DNA of 64,000 nt from Phoronis australis (taxonomy: Eukaryota; Phoronida; Phoronidae). Shown here piece by piece: positions 26,001 through 36,510 of this stretch (its first letter is position 1; each line of letters begins with the position of its first letter). A program made the translations under genes and the position numbers. The notes under the pieces are model-generated. The model worked only from the letters and a program-made list of their open reading frames with translations. It ran no database searches and had not been told where the DNA came from. Location of the stretch: assembly GCA_002633005.1 (NCBI GenBank), contig NMRA01000132.1, positions 265,162 through 329,161 of the forward strand, written 5' to 3'.

Positions 26001-29000
26001 TAATAATCTTCATAGTCGCGACCACAAGTCCTTTGTTAAAGCTGTGTTTACCTACACAGGCCAACTGGTACAGCTGTATCATTAAGAGCAAAGTTAACAA
26101 CCATTTTCAATGACCTTGCATGAAAAGTGTGAGGTAATTTCAAAAGGCCTTCTGTGTGTGCGCAACACCTATGACTTATCGGTACATCCATCCGCAAAAT
26201 TATAGGGCAATATGTGGACTACTTCTCCCCCTCCAAGCCCAAAATATCGCAGTGATGTTACTGATACCGATTTGTCATTCACCATTGAGCCAAAACAGAA
26301 AGTGGATCTTGAAATTCGTTTCCCTGCACTACAACTTGTTTTTAGCAATCTGGAGTGCCTTTTAGTAGCATGGTTGGAGTTCAGGTTCCTTGCAGGTTTT
26401 GATGTGTGGTAAGACTTATTGCAATGTGCGCCTGAGATAAGACTTGGCTTCCACCCCCTGATAAAGATCAAGAAATTTTCAATTTGGTATTACCTTCATT
26501 TTTTTTCTACAAGATACAATCAACACGCGAAAAGATTTTGTACCAAGGTAACACCAAAATAGCCGAGTTGAATCTGGTCTTTATGCAGAGTCATTTTGAG
26601 ACCTGCGCTCATTGGCTAAGAAATGTCCGCCTATTTGAATTTCATCCCATACCGTGAATGATACGCTTACAAGGAAGTCACACATTTCTAAAGAAATTTG
26701 TGAATTTTCACCGCTCGTCCTTCTGAGCGGCTTTTACCAGGATCAAAGAGAGCGCAGCGCCAGAATTGGATACATATACTTGTGATGACCGCATTGTCCA
26801 ATCCCAGGTGAGAATTTTATACGCGTCAAAGGTGTAAAAAACGTGTAATATGTGTCAAAATTGCCACGCTAACTTATAAATAGTGTAAAAACAGGACACG
26901 CTTAAGCATGTCAAACGTGTAGTAATGTGCCACGCTAGCGTGTCAAAAGCGCCACTTTTGACAAGCAGCAATAAGTTACACACTCACCATGCATGAGTGT
27001 TCTAATTTACACGTTTGACACGCTGAGCCTGTTAAACGTGGAGTATTGGAACAAAAATGACACGTTTTTGCCACGTTTGGGCACGCCACGTTTTACACGC
27101 GTATCGCCACGTGTCAAACGTGGAGCATTGAAATGAAAATTACCCGTTTTTGACACGTTCTTGACACGTTTGACACGCCACATTTTACACGTTTGACACG
27201 CCACGTTTTACACGTTTAACACGCCACGTTTTACACGTTTGACAAGCTTTTAGGGCGTTCCAATACTCCACGGTTTTAGAGCCTGTAAAACGTGTCAAAT
27301 TCTCACCTGGAATGCAAGCAAGACTCAATTAAGTGTTATTACCGGACAATAACATGTAGTAAACTTCTCTGCCTGCACAAAATGGCGAATTATCAAAATG
27401 CATTAACCAATAATTCTCGTTAAAAACGATCACCACTGTGGTATTCAGCAGGAAAAAACGATCACGTACCGTTTTCGATTTTTAAAAATCGATGAAATAA
27501 TAACCTAAAAACTAAAAACATTAGGTACGATTGAAAATAAATGACCATGCCTATTGACATACTCGGAGAATTTACTCAAGCTGATCAGAGTTAACAATAT
27601 CGTATGGGTTGTTCATTTAATATTCGTTCAATCTCGTTCAACCAGATTTTGACAAGTCAGCAGTTGTCCTTAACTTGTGTCATTTTTATTGACTGAAAAA
27701 AGCTAGAGTACAGTTATGTAGTCAGTGCCACCGAAATTGTCCAGAGATTGCAAATGTTCAGTTTGGCCATCCCCATATTTGCACTTTCGCAAATTTTTAT
27801 GATTTGAATTCTAATAAAGATTTAACTTTAAATAATAACATGTGTAGTTTTATTTGCAGCGAAATGTTTAGTGTAGCTGTAATCTGGAAAGTTCAGGGAT
27901 GGGTTCACAATTATCTAATCAAGTTTCGCTGGCAATCAAAATTTATCACTGTTTTGGTACTACCGTAGCTTAAAAATAAAATATAAAAATATCAATGCGT
28001 TCCCGATAAGATAAAAACAAGTAGACAGGAGTATTAAAAATGAAATAACGAAAACAGGTATGGAACATTTTTAAAACCATCGAGTGTCTTTTTGTGAAGA
28101 TAAACACAAATTAACTTCTTTTGGTCATTTTGTAATATTTAAAATGTACCAAATTAAAACTGCTCTTCACAGTTGCAGACAGTAACTCTGCATATGCCAG
28201 AGAAAACCAATTTAGGTGTACTAACAACCACCATTGTTGAGACAACAGTGCTAGCAATAACCTTTCCATTTCATTAGCTCACATTTACATCAATACAAAG
28301 TGAATGCTGAATAGGCACCATAAAATGATGAATATTTTGAGTCATCCACTTGAGCAAATAATATGAAAAAATAAGTCAATTACTGGACTTACGGGTTGAG
28401 TTAGCTACGTTGCATCCTCATCCTCATGGCTGGTACGGACCATTCTTTCTCCATGGAGGATGTCCCTATTCTAGATAGGGAAGAAAACCGGTTCAGGCGA
28501 GGGTTAAGGAGGCATTATATGAAAGAGTGGAGAATCCCAGTTTAAAAAGACAAGGGGGCCTGAGATTTCTGTTACCAAACACTTGGGATAGGACGCAAAA
28601 GAGTATCCCGTGGAAACTGTACTATCGATCCCATGATGAGTCACGTGACACCTCAGTGGCCTGCCGAAGCCCCCGAGAAGAGGATGCAATGTAGCTAACT
28701 CAATCCGTAAGTCCAGTAATTGATACAAATTTTCATGTTAGACAGCTTTGTCTGGGGCAAAAGAAACCTGAGCTGTGACCAGTGTAAGCGAGAAATTCTT
28801 CACATGCAACTGGATTAATTATTTTTTTTGAAAAGCTACCCAAAAGGGAAATACAAGTGTAAGTAATTCTCTAAATGCCATCAGAAGCAAAAAAAATTTT
28901 AAAAATCCATTTTTGCTGATTTCCGGTAATTTTCTTTTATGAAAAAGTGAGCAACTGAAAACAATATTGCACCACTGACTAGTTTTCAAACAAAAAGAGA

Positions 29001-31196
29001 TTTATTTTAATACACTCATTTCTGGCCTAACCAGCATATTCATCTTACATGAAATAAGCAATACCGTAAGCAGTGTCATTGTGAGTTTGGGAAACGTGCA
29101 GTCACAGTGCTGCCATCTGTGGACCATTAAGCAATATTAAAGCGATGTGGATTTATTTACCTGTAAGAATGTCCATATTTCCTGTACCACGTCACCTGTC
29201 GTTCCACAAAACCCTGCCATGAATATACAAACCATTGATAGCCATGCACTGTCGCATTCATTACGTTCATCAAAAACCAGTTAAATATGTTTAATAAACA
29301 GCATTCTCATACATGTACATAAAATACAATGTATTTAATCATGTAGAACATTAGTGCATTCTACATCTTACAGATTCCCTAAATACACTCCACTTTGCAG
29401 TGAATAATGAGACACCAGCATATGAAGTTTTCACTTCTTTGTGGTCATCACCAACCGCACACTTTATGGATAACCAAATTGGGAGCTAAACACAAAATTT
29501 CTTAAATCACTATCTTCAGATTTACCATTCTGCTTTTTATCCACGTAAGCCTGGAATGCATATACTCATCTGTAAATTAATTACTAGCAAATTTTTAGCT
29601 CACGCCACGTGAATGATTTGCTTTTCATAGTGGATGTCCAAATCAGTACAGGGCATTGGATAAAAAGCAAACCAGCACAATGTTAGCAGATGCAGTAATG
29701 GTAAAAGCAAAATTATGCTGATGTTTAAATAGTACAGTGCAAGACAAAAATAAAAAAGACAATATCCGTTTTCCCGTAACGATAGGTAAATTTGACAAAA
29801 GAAATTACTGGTAACAAGTATTACTGGGGGGAGCAAAATTCTAATCCCAAAATGGCTTCGCCACCTAACTAATTTCCCTGTCAATTCCCCTTCGTCCTCA
29901 GTCATCAGGGGAGACTACTCTGAAGATGAATTCACTTTCAATGCATCAGTCATGATGGGAATCTCAGGTCATTTTGTTCGAATATTTTTGGCTTGCAGTG
30001 CAGCTTATAAAATGCACAACGCACTCAAAGATTAAGCTACAATAAAAATTCTCAACTTTGAGACAATTGATAAAACTTTGAACACTGAAATTCAAGTCCA
30101 AATCAAATATTCTTGATTCTGAACATTGGGGCGTGGATCAGTTTGGTGTCCATTATATTTCGCAAAATTGGACATGGCGCTGTGAAAAACAGAGCCTCAA
30201 AACAGACTTGGCAGATACCAAATTACTATCGAAATAGCTGTCAACGCAACCATTTCATGTGCCTGCATAGTGTACAACATACAATAAAAGAATCCTTTAA
30301 TTTGTCATTGATCACAATTCCTGAATTTGCAAGAACACCGGTTTTCCGCAGTAAAGGAAAGCAGATGAAGGAATTCATGGAACCTGACTTCTTTCACAGA
30401 CTTAGATTTTGAATGGATTCTAATATATTTCAATAGCAATATAATCCATCAAATTCGACCGACAATCGTTTTGCAGAAGACACGTTTTACTAATAGTTGT
30501 CATGGGTAAAGAACGAAGGTGGCGCTGTTCATTTTCAGGTTGAGTGGATTGGAGTACTTACCCTGTGCAGTACTTGCAAACTGAGCTCCAGGGGCCTCCC
30601 ATTTTGAGAAATGCTTCTGCATTCAAAATTCTTTGGGGCTTTTTTTGGAAAACAGAGTCTTTGAAAAACTGGCATTGTCAAGTGTATGTGTCTTGACTAC
30701 GAGCCTCTGTTAGCTACTCGCTAACGGGCAATTGCTTATTAGCTGAATGGTTAGCACGCTTACTGGTTATATGGGGGTCGCTCATTCGACTCCGGGGTCG
30801 GGTAATCTCTACTACTACAAATGGTGTAGTCGGTAAGCTAATATAATTTTCTATAATTTGAAATACTAACCAGGGTTCATTTTCTTTGACAGTCAAACTG
30901 CTACGAGAAGTGTGGCGACACTTTAACAAGCAAGTATAAATACACAGCCCTTTTTAAAGACGTAATGACAAAATAAATGGCATTTTGCAAAATTATCTAC
31001 ACGTGCTCTAAAAATGCATACAAAGTCTTTTAACACTTTTAAAGATGAATACTTAAAACTATTCATCTTAAAAAGATTTTAAAATATAACACCAACCTTA
31101 GTAAACATAGAAAGCCAACCACAGCCAACAACAGGATAAACCGTTGGTCCAGGTAAACCGAGGTAGTCTAGCTTCTTGTTAATGTACACAAAATAC
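14097..31196 (-). CDS. Cytochrome P450, CYP3/CYP5-like, gene B (first exon not found)
   Basis: Exons in transcript order: 31196-31097 (LGLPGPTVYP hinge), 29213-29161, 24991-24895, 23715-23593 (C helix WKHVR), 22857-22769, 22126-21972, 21146-21034, 20251-20170, 19084-18927 (I helix IAGFENIAS), 18224-18136 (ETLR), 15585-15448 (FDPER), 15010-14848 ([12 protein letters not shown]), 14174-14097 (stop TGA). These total 1438 nt in one consistent phase, or 478 codons plus one base. A first exon of roughly 24 codons would give the usual length of about 500 residues. All motifs of a folded haem P450 are present, but the I-helix Thr is absent (Asn, then Ile). The first exon, encoding the membrane anchor, must precede 31196 but is not recognisable. 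A 99-bp insertion abuts the donor of the 15448 exon. The enzyme is probably an active haem protein; reaction and substrate are unknown. Confidence 0.92.
14545..14800. repeat. CT-rich and CCTAACACTCAGA repeats in last intron of gene B
   Basis: CTCTCTCTCCCCC tract at 14552-14590, then three copies of a TTCCTAACACTCAGA word between 14730 and 14795. Related to the minisatellite of gene C; gene A has a diverged reverse-complement version around 9620-9870. Confidence 0.65.
14848..15010 (-). CDS. Haem-binding exon of P450 gene B
   Basis: 163-bp exon with [17 protein letters not shown]. All residues of the haem loop are intact. Acceptor TTTCAG at 15012-15011, donor GTAGTG. Confidence 0.95.
15336..15454 (-). 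mobile_element. Penelope-like short insertion with 10-bp target duplication at a splice donor
   Basis: TACCTTTCTG occurs at 15336-15345 and again at 15445-15454, flanking 99 bp absent from genes A and C. On the minus strand the insert contains CTGATGATGGTGTTTGAATA and ACCGAAACATGTC, a type common in Penelope-like element ends (recalled). The duplicated 10-mer is the exon/intron boundary itself (CAGAAAG|GTA). Confidence 0.78.
15850..17090. repeat. Dispersed repeat block inserted in intron of gene B
   Basis: Gene C reads straight through from its GGGCTTGCGG (about 43870) to the sequence matching 17095, so this stretch of about 1.2 kb is an insertion in B. It holds diverged units about 375 bp apart (ATGCCAATTTT at about 16289 and 16662), the phrase 'TTCATGAAAATCC', and repeated CCACTAG(G/A)(G/T)GGC boxes. 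The same family recurs at 23150-23460 and 56770-57610. Confidence 0.75.
17091..18135. other. Intron of gene B before the K-helix exon
   Basis: Homologous to 43920-45905 of gene C over most of its length. Contains the partial dispersed repeat at 17740-17960. No gene seen. Confidence 0.6.
18927..19084 (-). CDS. I-helix exon of P450 gene B
   Basis: 158-bp exon with FIAGFENIASTLQF. The Gly and Glu of the I-helix motif are present, but the Thr is Asn and the next residue is Ile. Donor GTAAGT, acceptor TTTCAG. Confidence 0.93.
20975..21033 (-). repeat. Short duplication of an exon end in gene B
   Basis: CCTTTTTCCTCTCCTC at about 20989 repeats the end of the 21146-21034 exon just outside its donor. 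Gene C has a single copy. It is too short to serve as an exon. Confidence 0.5.
21245..21330 (+). mobile_element. Truncated SINE copy in gene B
   Basis: Shares GTCCACTACTAAGTCTGATT, TCGACCGGTAGACCCGATGG with the gene A and gene C copies. Same intron and offset as the copy at 50660, so inherited by B and C from one insertion. Confidence 0.65.
23150..23460. repeat. Copy of the CCACTAG-box repeat family in gene B
   Basis: Shares 'AGGAGATACAGC', 'GTAGTCGAAGCC', 'GGGGTTTAGGAGATGCAGC' and 'CAGAGATGACGGCAA' with 16560-17035 and 57520-57580. It lies in the intron next to the C-helix exon at the same place as the gene C copy, so it probably predates the B/C duplication. Confidence 0.7.
25290..25975. 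other. Extra intron sequence in gene B, nothing recognised
   Basis: Present in B but not between the matching words of gene C (about 59430-59480). AT-rich, no ORF or clear repeat ends seen. Confidence 0.45.
26804..27310. mobile_element. TIR element filled with ACACGTTT-type repeats
   Basis: Ends CCAGGTGAGAATTT at 26804 and AAATTCTCACCTGG at 27310 are exact inverted copies. The interior is a string of short units built on CACGTTTTACACGTTTGAC and related words in both orientations. It lies inside a stretch of about 2.1 kb present in B but absent from the matching intron of C. Confidence 0.82.
27590..27965. repeat. Repeat, inverted partner of 35640-35900
   Basis: TTCAATCTCGTTCAACCAGAT, TTCTAATAAAGATT and GGGATGGG-TCACAATTA appear here and, reversed, at 35640-35900. 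Confidence 0.7.
28378..28722. mobile_element. Element with about 45-bp terminal inverted repeats
   Basis: The left end (CAATTACTGGACTTACGG, then GAGTTAGCTACGTTGCATCC) is the reverse complement, with few mismatches, of the right end at about 28680-28722. It encloses the RT-tail fragment, and the right arm includes that ORF's stop codon, so the left arm looks like an inverted copy of the 3' end. It lies in the intron of gene B between 29213-29161 and 24991-24895; the gene C intron lacks it. Confidence 0.75.
28453..28694 (+). pseudogene. C-terminal fragment of a retroelement RT with GIY-YIG-type tail
   Basis: One frame reads MEDVPILDREENRFR; after a shift near 28495 another reads RVKEALYERVENPSLKRQGG and LLPNTWDRTQ, ending at TAG 28692-28694. 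The pattern ILDRE-x-x-W/RF, then RVKEA-x-YxR-x-x-x-PSLxR-x-GG is the recurrent tail of Penelope-like and related RT polyproteins in animals (recalled). Only this tail is present. Confidence 0.7.
30730..30810 (+). repeat. tRNA-like SINE head in gene B intron
   Basis: TTAGCTGAATGGTTAGCACGC resembles an A box and GGGTCGCTCATTCGACTCC a B box, about 30 nt apart. There is no proper acceptor stem, so this is a SINE or tRNA pseudogene rather than a tRNA gene. Confidence 0.55.
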
Positions 31197-31384
31197 CTGA
31201 AATAGAAGAAGTTATTCACTTACTCTTTAAACAAATCAAAACCCTGAATACAGTCCTATCACCAACTATATATAATGCGAGCCATCCATTTCTGCAGCTG
31301 CTTTGACTGTAAGGAGATATTTCAATTGGGGCCAGCAGCAGTTTATGATGGTTGAGATTCTGCAACATTCTGCAGATACTTGAA

Positions 31385-31530
31385 ATCCTGCTTAATCTGC
31401 AAGATTAAGAGGAAGTGAGTGTTGCGTGAAATTGGAATTTTAAGATCACTTGCGTGATCTTGAGATTAAGCAAACTGCCAAACTCCGTGCGTGAACTTGG
31501 AATATTGCGTGAACTTCAGTGGAATTAAGA
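31385..31530. repeat. Cluster of short palindromes upstream of gene B
   Basis: CTTAATCTGCAAGATTAAG near 31390 and GATCACTTGCGTGATC near 31446 are palindromic. GCGTGAACTTGGAAT near 31490 recurs at 34655 and 34700. Confidence 0.7.
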
Positions 31531-31939
31531 GGCTGCCCTGTCATAGGGGGTTTGGACTGAAATCATCCGGAAGGCTGCGGTGAGAAGAGAGTTCGAAAAA
31601 GAGGTCAGCTCATGGATTACACTGGTTAATACGGAGGGAATTGAGTGAAAAAGTCACCAGTGGACTGCAATGTGTTCTCTCAGAGATGTACAGGGCATTC
31701 AAGGTCATAGCCACGGCGTCACGGCTACAGTGCATGGCCTTTTGAGTCACGGGCTTATTATTTTCTGTGTTGTACTGTTGTTGTCGTAATCCAATATTAA
31801 AACAAAACCTGGTGTTTGAAATTAGTGCCTGGTTGATTATTTGATGAAGTGAAATGTTTCATTTAAGTATTATCTCGAAGGAGTAAAGGAACTCTAAGCA
31901 GCTGCGTTATCATTAGATATCTTTGACTTTGTAAAGGTC

Positions 31940-32620
31940 TACTACTCTTACTTAAACTTGGAATAATTCAATTTCTTCTGTAGTAAAGATCGTCTGGTAA
32001 GCCAAACATCACCTGAATGGTTGCAAAGCATTGTAAATGCGTTTTCTATTACTTTTAAAACGCCTCTGAATGCTTTCACACTTGTTTTCTATCCAATTCC
32101 AAGTTTAAACAAGCCATGCTTTAACTTGGAGTAATTGGATTTCTGCTTTACAAAAAATCACTTGGATACCACACATTCTCCTACGAGTTGCAATACATTG
32201 TAAATGCATTTTCTATAACTTTTGGAACACCTTTGAATGCATTTGTACTTGTTCTCTGTCTAGTCCCAAGTTTAAGCAAGCCACGCCCTTGCTTAAACTG
32301 TGGAATAATTGGATTTCTGCTTTACAAAAATTCTCGTGGTGAGCTAAACGTTCTCTGGCTGGTTACAATATTTTGTAAGCACATTTTTTTTCTTATCGTG
32401 AGACATTAACACGTTAGCTTTCTTCCGAATTCCAAGTTTAAGCAGGCCACGCCACTGCTCCAACTTGGAATAATTCTATGTTCGCTTTACAAACCTTAGA
32501 TACATGTCCTGAAACAAGCACTCTCTGATAGATTACGAGACATTATGAGCAATGTTTTGTGTCCTTGTAAATTGTCGGCGATTAAGTTTTACCCAATTCC
32601 AAGTTTAAAAGATGACTGTA
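31940..32620. repeat. Tandem array of about 155-175-bp units with hairpin ends
   Basis: About four diverged units, each with TTGGAATAATT, 'ATTTCTGCTTTACAAA' and 'TGCAATACATTGTAAATGC'-like words. Unit junctions pair as ATTCCAAGTTTAAGCA with TGCTTAAACTTGGAAT. No coding signal. Confidence 0.8.
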
Positions 32621-32849
32621 GTAAAAATAGTGCAGCTGTAAACCAGTTCTAACGTACAAATAAAACTCACATTTGCCCAATTGCGCGCCAAACAAAAGCT
32701 GATTCACATTCATTGTAAAAACACTGGTCCTGACAACAATCTCTGATTGGCTGATATGTCAGGGGGTGAAAGGGCATCGACTGCTTATCACATATTGCTG
32801 CTCCATGCTGTGGCATTGACTTGATAGAGTTTACATCGCATTTTGTCAT

Positions 32850-33070
32850 TGCTCGAATTTCTGACCAAGTGGACCTTTTGCTAACAGAAAAGTTGGAGGA
32901 CTAAAAAAGACGGGGTACCACTTTCAGCACGTAATACTGTGAACTGTGCGTCTGCGCCAATTTAGTGAACTTTTGTCTCGTTTCCACGGACTGTTTGTTT
33001 CTCTGAGGCGGACCTTTTTGCCCACTTCGCCAAATGGGGGGCTCGTTCGAGCCCCCTGGGTGCGCGCATG
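32850..33070 (+). repeat. Repeat of about 200 bp, inverted at 36300-36510
   Basis: Shares TGGACCTTTTG, GAGGCGGA(C/T)CTTTTTGCCCA and TTCGCCAAAT with the reverse complement of 36300-36510. Both end near CGAGCCCCC and GTGCG. The pair brackets 3.2 kb of repeats. Confidence 0.72.
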
Positions 33071-33240
33071 AAATCTCACCACCATTTACTGATTTTTGAC
33101 GTGAAACTGGGCATTTTGGTTTAACACTATGAAAACATTTGAAATTATTTTCGTTGCTTTTATGAACTATATTTTATCAATTACAGTTATTACCTTGTTC
33201 ATTTTTCCGGTCATCTCTATTAATTTCAGATATCGGAGTT

Positions 33241-33444
33241 TCATTGACATCTTTGACTCCTCCCTTCATTAAATAGGAGGCATATGTCTTCTAACTTTCT
33301 TCCGTCTGGGACATCTACGCTTATTAACTCTGAGAAGAAGCTGATAAGTGTCCCAGATGAGTCTTTCATCAGGATTTCCATAGGCCTCACTTTCCCTTTC
33401 CTAAACAGTGCTGCTGTGACGTCACACCCTGTCATTGTATGCAA
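33241..33444 (-). pseudogene. Fragment of a transposon-derived ORF (TGCD motif)
   Basis: Open frame of 67 codons with HTMTGCDVTAALFRKGK and a later LCLLF-like LLFNEG end. The pattern H-x-x-TGCD-x-(T/S)-(S/A)-x-(F/L)-x-x-(K/G)GK is common in repeated uncharacterised ORFs of animal genomes, probably mobile elements (recalled). No start or partner exon is visible. Confidence 0.5.
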
Positions 33445-33659
33445 TTTTCAGGCAATGCTGCAGCGAGACCCCTTGTTACCGAAACGCATCGTTGTTTATA
33501 TATTTATTTAAATAGCATTGGGACTCCACCGCGTGGCTGCGCACCAAATTAGGGGTGATTTGTATTTTATCACGGAAGACATTATGTCGGCCATCGACAA
33601 ATGACTCCGCGAAACTAAAACATTGCAAACACTATACACTACACTGAATNAATCAGTTT

Positions 33660-34345
33660 AAGCCGATACCTTGAAAATCAAACTGTCTCAAAAATGGCAA
33701 ACCGTGGTTGAGAGTTTTGAGGGTTTCTGCCAGGCACAATCCAGAGTGTATTTTGTCTGCCGGTCATAGGGCATTTAGTGACCTGTGGCATGCATTGAAT
33801 CTCATGTAATTGTTTTTTTTGTGGTATCTCGAATGTATGTGCTAGTTCATTTTTGGGGGATCTTTTTTGGTTTCTGCCGGACCCATTCCAGAGTGCAGTT
33901 TGTCTATCATGGGTCATTCAATGTTCAGTGCGGTACTATTGTTCGTTTTAAATAAGTTTTCGCCGGTACCTCGAAAATCTAGTCTAGATCAAATTTTGAT
34001 GGCATACCGTGGTTGAGATTTTTGGGGGTTTCTGCCGGGCACAATCCAGAGTGTACATCAGACGGTATTTTGTCTGTCATAGGAGTTTTAGTGATCTGTG
34101 ACATGTATTGAATCACATGGAATTGGTTTTGTGTGGTACCTCGAATGTATGTGCTAGCTCATTTTTGGGGGGTCCTTTTTGGGTTTCTGCCGGACCCATT
34201 CCAGAGTGCAATTTGTCTGTCATGGGTCATTCGGTGTTCAGTGCGGTACTATTGTTCGTTTTAAATCAGTTTTGGTTGGTACCTCGAATATCTAGTCTAG
34301 CTCATTTTTGGGCTCCTTGTAAGGCCCCCAGGGGTCACACCCAGA
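33660..34345. repeat. Tandem 300-315-bp repeat, about 2.3 units
   Basis: GGTACC-like unit starts at 33665, 33965 and 34280. Units share TTTCTGCCGG, CCCATTCCAGAGTGCA, TCATGGGTCATTC and CAGTGCGGTACTATTG. Each unit is itself a diverged doublet of about 150 bp. One N at 33650. Confidence 0.85.
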
Positions 34346-34652
34346 GTGCAGACAACGGCAGACGTCCATTTCTGTACATACTGAGGTGGACTTTAAACTT
34401 TGCTTGCGTGGTCAGATGTTGGTACCTCGTTCATCTATGCTAAGTGCTCTGGGCTGCCGGTCTACGTCAACTGCCTACATTCATTCTGTCTCTGGGTCCG
34501 TATCCTAGCTCTAAGTTATTCTTCACCTCTTGCTATTGCAAAGGTCCCAGGTTGCCAGTCATTTCAGCCCCTCGACCACCATTCGACTGATGGCGAAAAT
34601 CTTAACAGCTGCACGCTAGATGTCACAAATGCTTGCTTAATCTCAAGATCAC

Positions 34653-34694
34653 TTGCGTGAACTTGGAATAAAAGTTTATTCCAAGTTCACGCAA
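34653..34694. repeat. Perfect 20-bp-arm hairpin
   Basis: TTGCGTGAACTTGGAATAAA (34653-34672), a 2-nt centre, then its exact reverse complement to 34694. The word is shared with 31385-31530. Confidence 0.9.
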
Positions 34695-34699
34695 GATTC

Positions 34700-35635
34700 C
34701 AAGTTCACGCATGACAGTACCACATACAGTGACGCATACTTACAGATACAGCGTAAACAAAATTGCAACGGAATACAGGATCCAAGATGGCACATCAAAT
34801 CCAAGAACCTCCATTATATTCCTTTGGTCGCGCTCGATCCTGGTTTAGGTGGTCTTTGGTTAAGGCTCTGCGTTGCCCTCACGATGCGCCACTAGTTGTT
34901 TGCAAACTATCGTTATCTGCTCGTTCACCTTTTTATAATAGTTGATCTCGCAGGCGCTTGAGTTCATTTGTTCCCGGATCACCGCTGACGTCACTCGCTC
35001 CTAATAAAACACGTTTCTTCTTTGGTTATGAGTCATCGAGAAATTCGCCTTCTTCTAGTCATCGACAACTATGGTATATGACTCTCAGTACTTCATACGT
35101 GGAACTTATCAGACCTAGTTGACTCATAACGGCCGGTGCGCAGCCTCAGTAAGAACTCCGTACATGGAACTTTGACCGTCTACTCGATAACGATGCACAG
35201 GGTCTGGTCAGTCATTACATGCGAAGAATTCCTTATTTACACTCAGACCGCTCTGATAGTCCCTAAGCCCCGCCAGACAATTTTTACGATTCTTATATAT
35301 TCAGCACGCCCTTTGTATTGAAGTAGATCTGAGCTAATGAATTGGAAAGGTAATTGCTAGCATTACTGTCTCAACAATGGTTGTTGTTCCGAGTACCCCC
35401 AATTTGGTTCTCTCTGACATTTGCAGAGTTATAGCCTGCAACTCTGGAGAGTAGTTTTAACTTTGTACATTATTAATATTACAAAATGACTAAAAAGGTT
35501 AACTTGTGTTTATCTTCCCAAAGGACCCGTGACTTCCCAAAGGAAAGACAAGTTTCATAGGTTTATTTAATTTTTAATGCTTCTGCCCACTTGTTCTTTT
35601 TTCTTACAGGAACGTGTTGATAACTTTTTATCTAA
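34700..35635. other. Intergenic sequence between B and C, nothing recognised
   Basis: No gene, repeat end or exon of gene B was identified here. Short open frames have no recognisable similarity. Confidence 0.45.
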
Positions 35636-35639
35636 GTTT

Positions 35640-35900
35640 GAACTTGAAGTACCAAAACAGTGGTACGTCGCCAGCTAAACTTAATTATTTAAGTTAATTG
35701 TGAGCCCATCCCTAAACTTACCACATTACAAGTAGGCCTACAGTAAACACTTCACGTGTCATTAAAGTTTAATCTTTATTAGAACTCAAACCATAAAATA
35801 TATACAAAAGATCAGTAATAAAAAATGAAAAGTGGGCACAACAACTGTTTCCTGGTCAGAAATCTGGTTAAACGAGATTGAAAGAATATTAAAAAATGAA
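35640..35900. repeat. Repeat, inverted partner of 27590-27965
   Basis: Reverse-complement copy of the gene B intron repeat. A TTCTTACAG followed by an open stretch (ERVDNFLSKFELEVPKQW) just before it at 35610 looks exon-like, but no companion exon was found. Confidence 0.65.
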
Positions 35901-36299
35901 TTCATGTGATGTTGTTAACTCTGATGCGTAGACAGATGTTCCAGCTAAAGATTTGCTACTGACGTGACTTATAAGATGTGCACAAATATGGTTTTCGAAA
36001 CTTATGAGCCCAGTTCATGAGACGAAATCGAGAAACGTTTTAAATCATCTTAAGAAAAACTCCAGAGACACGTTAACTACACAAACTCGCCAGGACGCAT
36101 GGAGAAATTTCACTATTTGGCTACAAAAATAAACAGTTCTTTTACACCTCCACCGGTCGTTAGCGCTGGCTACATGTTACTGGGCTAGGTGACGAGCAGA
36201 ACTACCCTGTGCGAAATCCGGGGTCTAACGGACTTCAATACACAGTGGTAGCTAGCTGCATTCACATGCGTGGCTGCATTTTGACAATAACTCGTGTAG

Positions 36300-36510
36300 C
36301 ATGCACGCACCCATGGGGGCTCGGACTACCCCCCCCCCCNNNNNNNNNNNNNNNNNNATTTGGCGAATTGGGCAAAAAGATCCGCCTGAGGCAAAAGTCC
36401 TTTAAATAACCACAAACGCGCAATTCACAGTGGTGCCCCCGTTTTCGTTTTTTTAAGTCCATCCGCTTTTTTGTTACCAAAAGGTCCACAACGTCAGGAA
36501 TTCGAGCCCC
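36300..36510 (-). repeat. Inverted partner of 32850-33070, with assembly gap
   Basis: Reverse-complement copy. Interrupted by a C tract and 18 N at 36340-36357, where the sequence is unknown. Confidence 0.72.
36340..36357. other. Assembly gap (18 N)
   Basis: Follows a run of C. Single N also at 33650 and 56083, the latter inside a run of G. Confidence 0.99.

Noticed and set aside
29600-29905. Hydrophobic open frame, with a similar one at 60777-61019, as a possible membrane-anchor exon
   Set aside because: Sits between the hinge exon and the next exon, downstream of where exon 1 must be. The similarity is explained by homologous introns.
30730-30810. Functional tRNA gene
   Set aside because: A- and B-box-like words are present, but no acceptor stem or anticodon arm pairs properly.
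35610-35678. Exon-like stretch after TTCTTACAG on the plus strand
   Set aside because: Only about 20 codons, no partner exon, and it abuts a dispersed repeat; not enough for a gene call.
36209-36489. Open frames running through the N gap
   Set aside because: They depend on unknown bases and a homopolymer, and the surrounding sequence is an inverted repeat copy.
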